Part shown: positions 58,015 through 64,000 of the stretch, one piece after another | Layout of the letters: each line of letters begins with the position of its first letter | Position numbering within the stretch: the first letter of the stretch is position 1 | Source of the DNA: Anaerobacillus alkalilacustris | GTDB taxonomy: Bacteria > Bacillota > Bacilli > Bacillales > Anaerobacillaceae | Length of the DNA: 64,000 nucleotides | Direction: 5' to 3' | Assembly: GCF_001866005.1 (NCBI RefSeq) | Contig: NZ_MLQR01000043.1 | Coordinates: 62,001 to 126,000, forward strand | The notes under the pieces: generated by a model | Databases searched by the model: none | The model's input: the letters and a program-made list of their open reading frames with translations, nothing else | Told to the model about the DNA's origin: nothing | Translations under genes and position numbers: made by a program

Positions 58015-59034
58015 ATGACACGAAAAAAAATTGTTGTTACAGGTGGAGCCGGTTTTATCGGTGGTAACTTTGTACAATTTATGGTTGAGAAATATCCGAA
58101 CTATGATATTTACAATTTAGATTTATTAACATATGCCGGTGACTTAACAAAGCACAAACAAATTGAAACAAACGAGAACTATCATTTTGTAAAAGCAGAC
58201 ATCGCTGACCGCGAGACGATCATCGCTCTTTTTGAGAAAGAGAAGTTTGATTGCGTTGTTCACTTTGCAGCAGAAAGTCATGTCGATCGTTCGATTACAG
58301 ATCCGGGAATCTTTGTCCAAACGAATGTAGTTGGAACTCAAGTGTTATTAGATGCATCAAGAGCTGTGGATGTTACGAAATTTGTGCACGTATCGACGGA
58401 TGAAGTATACGGAGAGTTAGACTTTGATCCAACAACGTTTTTCACAGAAGACACACCACTACAGCCGAACAGCCCGTATAGTGCGAGCAAAGCATCTTCT
58501 GACTTATTAGTTCGTGCTTATCACGAAACGTACGGTTTACCAATGAATATCACTCGCTGCTCGAATAATTACGGTCCATATCATTTTCCAGAAAAATTAA
58601 TTCCATTAACGATTTCACGTGTGTTAAATGATGAAAAAGTTCCAGTTTATGGTGACGGAAAAAACATTCGTGACTGGTTACACGTGATCGACCACTGTGC
58701 AGCGATTGATTTAGTGCTGCACGAAGGTGTGAACGGTGAAGTGTACAACGTAGGTGGCCATAATGAGCGTACAAACTTAGAAGTCGTGAAGACGATTATT
58801 TCAACATTAGGTAAATCCGAAGACTTAATCGAGTTTGTCAAAGATCGTCTTGGACACGATAAACGCTATGCGATTGACCCAACGAAGTTAGAAAAACTAG
58901 GCTGGAAACCAACGTATACGTTTGAAACGGGAATTGCTCAAACGATCCAATGGTATTTAGATAACAAACCTTGGTGGGAACAAATCATTAGCGGTGAATA
59001 CAAAAATTACTTTGATAAACAATATACACTGTAA
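58015..59034 (+). CDS. rmlB: dTDP-glucose 4,6-dehydratase
   Basis: This 339-residue extended SDR enzyme makes dTDP-4-keto-6-deoxyglucose, the second step of the pathway. IVVTGGAGFIGGNFVQFMVE binds NAD; VHFAAESHVDRSI (~82), HVSTDEVYGEL (~124, catalytic Thr-Asp-Glu) and SPYSASKASSDLLVRAYHET (~152, Tyr-x3-Lys) are diagnostic. The ATG directly abuts the rmlD stop, with GAGGTGAAA upstream. It is the last gene of the rml operon; a good terminator follows. Confidence 0.97.
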   Translation: MTRKKIVVTGGAGFIGGNFVQFMVEKYPNYDIYNLDLLTYAGDLTKHKQIETNENYHFVKADIADRETIIALFEKEKFDCVVHFAAESHVDRSITDPGIFVQTNVVGTQVLLDASRAVDVTKFVHVSTDEVYGELDFDPTTFFTEDTPLQPNSPYSASKASSDLLVRAYHETYGLPMNITRCSNNYGPYHFPEKLIPLTISRVLNDEKVPVYGDGKNIRDWLHVIDHCAAIDLVLHEGVNGEVYNVGGHNERTNLEVVKTIISTLGKSEDLIEFVKDRLGHDKRYAIDPTKLEKLGWKPTYTFETGIAQTIQWYLDNKPWWEQIISGEYKNYFDKQYTL

Positions 59035-59043
59035 CCTTTTGAA

Positions 59044-59077
59044 ACCAACTAACGTCTAAGAGTTAGTTGGTTTTATT
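59044..59077 (+). terminator. Terminator of the rml operon
   Basis: CCAACTAAC pairs with GTTAGTTGG, loop GTCTAAGA, followed by TTTTATT. Confidence 0.92.
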
Positions 59078-59294
59078 ATCGTTTTACATAAAAGCCCATT
59101 TCATGATTTCATAATTAAATTCGGAAACTAAAGCAACTAGTAAAAAATACTATTTTCTTTCGCCCAAAAATTTAGTATAGTAGATTATGATTGTTTAATC
59201 TAAAACAGTCTTATATAGAGAGAAAGATTATACAAAAAAGGGATATAAAAAGATAAAAAATGGGTCTCAATTACTGTAAGGGAGAGATTATGAA

Positions 59295-60674
59295 ATGCCT
59301 AGTATCAGTGAATTAAGAAATCACAAATTCATCATCATCTTAGGCGATCTTCTATGTATATTAGCAGCATATATCGGAGCCTTTTATGTACGTTATAATG
59401 GGTTTCCGCAAAGAAACTGGGAATCATTTATTTCCCTATTGCCTTGGATTTTATTAATTGGTTTATTCTTTATATCGATCTATGAATTGTATTCTCTAGA
59501 TCACAAAAATACACTATGGGATGTTAGTGTTAAGATTGTTATTTCGGTTATCTTCATGGCGTTTCTAACGATGGCAGCATCGTATTTATTCCGTGAATTT
59601 GCAATGCCGCGTTCTATTGTCTTAATCGGAAGTGTATTTACGGTTATCCTGATGCTTATTTTTAAAGGTCTTTATTTAAAGCTGACAAGAGGAAATGCTG
59701 TTGGTACCGTCCTCGTCGTTGGTGATGAAGAGCATACACAACGGGCCATGTTGAAGTTGAAGCACCCAATGTTAAAAGGTACACGTGTGAAACACATTCA
59801 ACCGACAACACCGATTGAAAAAATCGATGAACTATTGCAACAAGTGGATTATGTTTTATTATGCCCAAAAATCGGGAAACAAAAGAAATCGTTAATTATT
59901 TATCATGCAATGGAACGAAATAAGATGGTCTATGTCATCCCTTCATTATATGAGCTATTGCTTCAACGTGCGACTGTTGCACCGTTAGATGATACGATGG
60001 TGATGTCTGTTAAGCCGTTTGGTTTAACATTCGACCAAGTGGTGATTAAACGTATGTTTGACTTTGTGTCATCGGCATTAATTATCGTCGCTATTTCACC
60101 AGTATTATTCATTACTGCGTTAATTGTTAAGCTTGAGGACCCAAAAGGACGAGTCTTATATACACAAGAACGCCTAGGTAAAAACAATCAGCCATTTACG
60201 ATTTATAAATTCCGTTCGATGATTGAAGGAGCAGAAAAGCTAACAGGTCCTACATTAGCAACAGAGAACGACCCACGTATTACGAAAGTCGGTAAGTTTA
60301 TGCGTGCCACACGCTTAGATGAGCTACCACAATTGTTTAACGTTCTAAAAGGAGACATGTCATTAGTCGGTCCAAGACCTGAACGTGAATTTTTTATTAA
60401 GAAGCTTTCAAAAGAGTACTATCACTATGGCTATAGAAATACAGTTCAACCAGGAATTACAGGATATGCACAAATTATGGGTAAGTATACGACAGAAGTT
60501 GATGATAAATTACGTTTCGACCTATACTACATTCGTAACTATACGTTCTGGTTAGATATCGTCATCTTATTAAAGACGTTTATCGTATTATTTGATAAGA
60601 CGAAAGCAGAAGGAACAGAGACGAAAAAGGAAGTTGCCGCGACGGAAGAGAAAAAAGCTGGGGCGACGTTATAA
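59295..60674 (+). CDS. Polyprenyl-phosphate sugar-1-phosphate transferase (initiating glycosyltransferase)
   Basis: This 459-residue WbaP/EpsL-type enzyme starts polysaccharide repeat-unit assembly by moving a sugar phosphate to undecaprenyl phosphate. Four N-terminal membrane helices (about residues 10-125) are followed by a Rossmann-like region (~135-200), one more membrane helix (SALIIVAISPVLFITALIVK, ~257-276) and the catalytic domain with QERLGKNNQPFTIYKFRSMI, TRLDELPQLFNVLKGDMSLV (~340) and VGPRPEREFF. The ATG follows GGGAGAG. It is monocistronic; the preceding gene ends with the rml terminator. Confidence 0.92.
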   Translation: MPSISELRNHKFIIILGDLLCILAAYIGAFYVRYNGFPQRNWESFISLLPWILLIGLFFISIYELYSLDHKNTLWDVSVKIVISVIFMAFLTMAASYLFREFAMPRSIVLIGSVFTVILMLIFKGLYLKLTRGNAVGTVLVVGDEEHTQRAMLKLKHPMLKGTRVKHIQPTTPIEKIDELLQQVDYVLLCPKIGKQKKSLIIYHAMERNKMVYVIPSLYELLLQRATVAPLDDTMVMSVKPFGLTFDQVVIKRMFDFVSSALIIVAISPVLFITALIVKLEDPKGRVLYTQERLGKNNQPFTIYKFRSMIEGAEKLTGPTLATENDPRITKVGKFMRATRLDELPQLFNVLKGDMSLVGPRPEREFFIKKLSKEYYHYGYRNTVQPGITGYAQIMGKYTTEVDDKLRFDLYYIRNYTFWLDIVILLKTFIVLFDKTKAEGTETKKEVAATEEKKAGATL

Positions 60675-60690
60675 TATCCAATAAAAGATA

Positions 60691-60722
60691 GAAGAACTTT
60701 CCTAATCGGAGGGTTCTTTTTG
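60691..60722 (+). terminator. Terminator after the sugar transferase gene
   Basis: AGAACTTTCC pairs with GGAGGGTTCT, followed by TTTTTG. Confidence 0.85.
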
Positions 60723-60734
60723 TATATATAAGTA

Positions 60735-60762
60735 AAGGCAGTCTCGAAATTGAGACTGCCTA
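60735..60762 (-). terminator. Terminator of the LCP gene
   Basis: GGCAGTCTC pairs with GAGACTGCC with the loop GAAATT; it lies just after the stop of the minus-strand LCP gene. Confidence 0.82.
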
Positions 60763-60768
60763 CTTGAA

Positions 60769-61671
60769 TTACTGGATTTCTAAGTGCTCTTTTAATAAAT
60801 TCGATACACGTAAACGCTCGTCTTCACTAACGACATAATAATAAATGCCACCCATCATTGCGCCAGAGCCACTAATCGTGATTTCTTCAGAGGAACGACG
60901 AGCATCCTTGTAATTTGATTGGATTTTCATCATTTGATCAAAGTCAAGATCGGTACGAACGTTTGTACCAACCGCCCCAAGGATTTCTTCAACTCGAGCA
61001 ATCGATGTTAGTTGAGCTCCTTCCTTAATGATGGCATCAATCACTTGGCGTTGGCGATCATTTCGACCGAAGTCGCCTCTTGGATCACTTTTTCTCATTC
61101 GAACAAAAGCTAGAGCTTCTGTACCATTTAAATCAACCGGCCCTTCTGCAAACGTATGACCACTTGATCTAAACTCAAAACTGTTATTGACTGTTACGCC
61201 ACCAACCGCATCAACAATGTCTTTAAATCCACTCATATTGACAGTCGCATAATAATCGATCGGGATATCAAGAAAATTTTCCACCGTTTCGATTGTCATT
61301 TTAGGACCGCCAAATGCATGGGCGTGATTAATCTTGTCATCAAACCCTCTGCCGATAATCTCTGTTCTTGTATCGCGTGGGATACTTAACATTTTCATTG
61401 ATTCGGTATTTGGGTTTACGGTAAGAACGATGATCGTGTCGGTTCGACCGCTAGTTCCCTCATCAGCATCGATCCCCAACAAAAGGAACGAAAGTGGTTC
61501 TTTTTGTTGTACTTCAATTTGCCGTTTTGTTTCACGTTCGATTGGTTGATGCATTACATTTACTGTTTTGACAACAGAATTATATAAATGGTAGCCATAA
61601 CCTAAAATACCTAGCAATGGTAAACCGATAATTAAACTTACTATAATAATGAGCTTTTTACGTTTGGTCAT
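60769..61671 (-). CDS. LytR-CpsA-Psr (LCP) family glycopolymer ligase
   Basis: This 300-residue protein has one N-terminal membrane helix (LIIIVSLIIGLPLLGILGYG) and an extracellular LCP domain. Conserved parts are FLLLGIDADEGTSGRTDTII (residues ~63-82), SIPRDTRTEI (~96), KINHAHAFGGPKMTIETVEN and the arginine-rich ALAFVRMRKSDPRGDFGRND (~185-204). LCP enzymes attach polyprenyl-linked teichoic acid or capsule to peptidoglycan. The ATG at 61671 is chosen because AGGAG lies seven bases away; the ATG at 61677 is too close. Its place between the sugar transferase and the capsule operon suggests that it anchors the polymer made here. Confidence 0.92.
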   Translation of the reverse strand: MTKRKKLIIIVSLIIGLPLLGILGYGYHLYNSVVKTVNVMHQPIERETKRQIEVQQKEPLSFLLLGIDADEGTSGRTDTIIVLTVNPNTESMKMLSIPRDTRTEIIGRGFDDKINHAHAFGGPKMTIETVENFLDIPIDYYATVNMSGFKDIVDAVGGVTVNNSFEFRSSGHTFAEGPVDLNGTEALAFVRMRKSDPRGDFGRNDRQRQVIDAIIKEGAQLTSIARVEEILGAVGTNVRTDLDFDQMMKIQSNYKDARRSSEEITISGSGAMMGGIYYYVVSEDERLRVSNLLKEHLEIQ

Positions 61672-62071
61672 GTTCATTCTCCTAGTATAAGAATATTGAA
61701 AATATGATATTGATTATAGACGGTAGTTGAACTACTAGCAATAATAAAATATTTTGTTTAAGGAAGATGAGGAAATGTTAGGGAAAGTATTTATTAACTT
61801 ACTAACAATTCTACCAAAATAAGTAACTACTCGACAACTTTCATACCGATATTAATAACGCTTTCAACCGGTGTAATTCAGGGCTAGTTGTTATATGATC
61901 GTACTTTCAAAATAATTCCGAATACGTAGTATTTGTCGAATGCCACCGATAAATTTGATGAAAATACTCTACAACCTGTGACAAATTATGATAAAATAGT
62001 GAAGGCTTTAGTATTTCTTTTACGAAAATAATTTATGTCTTATATTAGCTACTTAGGAGGATACAAATCAA
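61672..62071. promoter_or_regulatory. Intergenic region between LCP and Wzz genes, with extended -10 promoter
   Basis: There is no gene in this 400-base divergent region. TATGATAAAAT at 61987-61997 is an extended -10 about 75 bases before the Wzz start, the third copy of this 11-mer in the locus. A possible -35 (CTACAA, 17-base spacer) is weak. Confidence 0.55.
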
Positions 62072-62812
62072 ATGGAAGAAACAATAAGTTTAAAAGAGTT
62101 GTTTGAAACGATAAAAAAACGTATTTTAATGATTATTGCAATTACTGTTATCGCAGTAGGAATTAGTGCTTTATTTAGTTATTTAATTCTAACACCTATA
62201 TATCAATCTTCAACACAGTTTTTAGTGACCCATTCTAATTCAGAGCAACAAGCGATCAGTCAAGGTGATATTAGAACTAATCTCGAATTAATTAACACAT
62301 ATAATGATATTATTAAAAGTCCGATTATTCTAGATAAAGTAAGTGATGAACTTCAATTAAACAGATCTACGAACGTCCTAAATAGTCAAATTACCGTTGG
62401 GACTAGAAATAACTCGCAAGTTGTTTCAATTACAGTTCAAGATCCTGAACCGGCATTAGCCGTACAAATTGCAAATACAGTTGCTTCGGTATTTCAACGG
62501 GAAATTGTTTCAATTATGAACGTTGATAATGTGAGTATTCTTTCAGAAGCAAAACTACCTGAAAACCCATCACCAATAAAACCTAATCCAATGTTAAATA
62601 TGGCCATTGCTTTTGTCGTTGGTTTAATGGCGGCTGTAGGGTTAGCATTTTTATTAGAGTTTTTAGATAACACGATTAAAACGGAAAAAGATATTGAGAA
62701 GCACCTGGGGTTATCTGTCATTGGCGCCATACCAACCTTTGAAGTTGATAATCAGATGGTAGCTAAATCTGAAAATAGAAGAAGAAACAAACGAGGTGAA
62801 GACATTGCCTAG
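62072..62812 (+). CDS. ywqC: Wzz-type chain-length/BY-kinase modulator (YwqC/CapA-like)
   Basis: This 246-residue polysaccharide co-polymerase has two membrane helices (about residues 18-40 and 177-197) around an extracellular domain, with the N-terminal SLKELFETIKKRILMIIAIT and the proline-rich PENPSPIKPNPMLNMAIAFV before the second helix. The cytoplasmic tail activates the BY-kinase made by the next gene. The ATG follows AGGAGG. Its stop lies eight bases inside the kinase gene, so the two are coupled. Confidence 0.92.
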   Translation: MEETISLKELFETIKKRILMIIAITVIAVGISALFSYLILTPIYQSSTQFLVTHSNSEQQAISQGDIRTNLELINTYNDIIKSPIILDKVSDELQLNRSTNVLNSQITVGTRNNSQVVSITVQDPEPALAVQIANTVASVFQREIVSIMNVDNVSILSEAKLPENPSPIKPNPMLNMAIAFVVGLMAAVGLAFLLEFLDNTIKTEKDIEKHLGLSVIGAIPTFEVDNQMVAKSENRRRNKRGEDIA

Positions 62813-63500
62813 AAATAGAAAAAAGCAACCAGCAAATGCTACTCGTGGTCTAATTACAAAAGTGGACCCTAAGTCACCGATATCAGAACAATATCGTACC
62901 ATTCGTACAAACCTACAATTTGCATCGGTTGACCAAGAATTAAAAACGATTATGGTTACATCAGCTAACCCATCAGAAGGAAAGTCAACAACGATTGCCA
63001 ATTTAGCTGTTGTTCTATCTCAACAAGGAAATAGTGTTTTACTAATAGATGCTGATATGCGTAAGCCTAGTGTTCATTACACGTTTCGCTGTCAAAATAC
63101 GAAAGGCTTAACAACTGTACTTACAAAGCAGTCTTCTTTAGAAGAAGCCGTCTTTGCATCGGATGTGGAAAACCTTCATATTTTAACAAGTGGGCCGATC
63201 CCACCGAATCCGTCAGAGTTATTAAGCTCAAAGGCAATGGAATTATTATTAACGTCGGCAAAGGTAACCTATGACTTTGTACTAATTGATACTCCTCCAG
63301 TTTTGGCTGTTACTGATGCGCAAGTATTAGCAAATATTTGTGAAGGGGTTGTTCTAGTTGTTAGTAGTGGTAAAACAGAAATTGAACAAGCCGTTAAAGC
63401 AAAAGACTTACTAGACAAGTCAAGAGCAAAAACGTTAGGTGTCGTATTAAACCAGAAGGAAGCTAAACAAAGTCAATATTACTATTATTATGGTAAATAA
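62805..63500 (+). CDS. ywqD: Bacterial tyrosine kinase (YwqD/CapB-like)
   Basis: This 231-residue cytoplasmic BY-kinase has Walker A SANPSEGKSTT (residues ~51-61), Walker A' LLIDADMRKP (~76-85), Walker B FVLIDTPPVL (~160-169) and a C-terminal tyrosine cluster QYYYYYGK, the autophosphorylation site. It begins with a basic stretch, then PISEQYRTIRTNLQFA. I choose the TTG at 62805, which follows GAGGTGA; the in-frame GTG at 62796 is part of that site. It controls polymer chain length together with the Wzz-like protein and the following phosphatase. Confidence 0.93.
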   Translation: MPRNRKKQPANATRGLITKVDPKSPISEQYRTIRTNLQFASVDQELKTIMVTSANPSEGKSTTIANLAVVLSQQGNSVLLIDADMRKPSVHYTFRCQNTKGLTTVLTKQSSLEEAVFASDVENLHILTSGPIPPNPSELLSSKAMELLLTSAKVTYDFVLIDTPPVLAVTDAQVLANICEGVVLVVSSGKTEIEQAVKAKDLLDKSRAKTLGVVLNQKEAKQSQYYYYYGK

Positions 63501-63640
63501 TAGTAATTAATGGAGTTGATTCTTTATAGAAATGATGGAAATTCCATGGTAATATTGTTATGATATTATTTAGTTTTGTAACTTTGTGTAAATTTTTGGT
63601 AGTTATATAGAGTTTTAATACTAGATTTGGAGGGTTATTG

Positions 63641-64000
63641 ATGATTGATATTCATTGCCATATACTACCGAACGTTGATGATGGGGCTAAAGACATGGAA
63701 ATGGCACTAGAGATGGCAAAAGCAGCTGTCGATGAAGGGATCGATACGATTATCGCCTCCCCCCATCACCGCAACGGTCAATTTGAAAACTCTAAATCTA
63801 GCATTCTTGAATCGGTTGACCAATTAAATAACCGATTAAAAGAAGCAAGAATTCCTCTAACAATTTTACCCGGTCAAGAGACTCGGATATTTGGAGAAAT
63901 GGTCGATAGCTACTTAGACGATGAACTTCTATCTCTAAATCATTTACATCAATACCTTCTCGTCGAGCTATCATCTAGCCATGTTCCCAGATACATTCAT
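63641..64000 (+). CDS. ywqE: PHP-type protein-tyrosine phosphatase (YwqE/CpsB-like), N-terminal part
   Basis: The first 120 residues of a metal-dependent phosphatase are present; the gene runs off the window. It begins MIDIHCHILPNVDDGAKDME, the His-x-His metal motif of CpsB/YwqE, with IIASPHHRNGQF (~45) and ILPGQETRIFG (~76). It dephosphorylates the BY-kinase upstream. The ATG follows GGAGGG. The 140-base gap from the kinase gene has no clear terminator. Confidence 0.94.
   Translation, partial: MIDIHCHILPNVDDGAKDMEMALEMAKAAVDEGIDTIIASPHHRNGQFENSKSSILESVDQLNNRLKEARIPLTILPGQETRIFGEMVDSYLDDELLSLNHLHQYLLVELSSSHVPRYIH

Overview
The window is a low-GC chromosomal segment from an endospore-forming member of the Bacillaceae. 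The evidence is the consistently Bacillus-like proteins (Spo0M, two YjcZ-type sporulation peptides, ParE/ParC, a DinG-like YpvA helicase, YpwA, YneR/YneT, YkuK, a YwqC/YwqD/YwqE-type cassette), purine-rich ribosome binding sites, frequent TTG/GTG starts and abundant hairpin-plus-T-run terminators. Genus cannot be fixed from the sequence alone.

Region 1 (1-16 kb) is mostly housekeeping: the 3' end of an RlmL/YpsC 23S rRNA methyltransferase, an unassigned protein with a possible ADP-ribosyltransferase-like motif, a DUF2564 protein, a DinG-family helicase (YpvA), MoaA, a HesB-like protein, the M32 carboxypeptidase YpwA, YkuK, a CoA-binding protein (YneT) and the topoisomerase IV pair parE-parC. 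The order YpsC-YpvA-YpwA and YneT-ParE-ParC recalls Bacillus subtilis. Two decayed gene remnants lie between ypwA and ykuK.

Region 2 (16-31 kb) holds an Est30-like carboxylesterase, an FMN azoreductase, a SulP anion transporter with STAS domain, two YjcZ peptides, a DUF2187 protein, a SWIM/SNF2 ATPase, an RNase J paralogue, a solitary membrane-anchored sugar-binding-type protein, HisJ and Spo0M.

Region 3 (31-50.5 kb) is accessory and visibly decaying. An IS200/IS605 element (TnpA Y1 plus TnpB) abuts a 5'-truncated aminoglycoside acetyltransferase gene. It is followed by a broken NERD-domain gene, PurU, a DUF421 protein, SRPBCC proteins, a DAACS symporter, a PAS histidine kinase, ChrA, a CBO0543-like membrane protein, a BCCT transporter tail, an SRPBCC-ArsR operon whose repressor is dead but whose operator is intact, a TruA paralogue, a SET protein, a truncated bile-acid-type symporter, and an IS607 element with a 410-bp tandem duplication.

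Region 4 (50.6-64 kb) is a surface polysaccharide locus. It has a CgeB-like glycosyltransferase with an unknown partner, a TPR-like/GT2 glycosyltransferase, GalU, the complete dTDP-L-rhamnose set in the order rmlA-rmlC-rmlD-rmlB, a polyprenyl-phosphate sugar transferase, an LCP ligase, and the Wzz-like modulator, BY-kinase and PHP phosphatase that open a capsule/EPS operon. Three of these units share an extended -10 promoter motif.

Two interspersed repeat families run through the window. The R family has seven copies, all on the + strand, of about 250-525 bp. Each has a conserved 5' part, a variable number (0-6) of a 34-bp minisatellite and a conserved terminator-like 3' end, and most copies sit directly behind a gene terminator. 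The P family consists of about 135-bp multi-hairpin elements, in three good copies plus variants and fragments, that look like non-autonomous IS200/IS605 relics.
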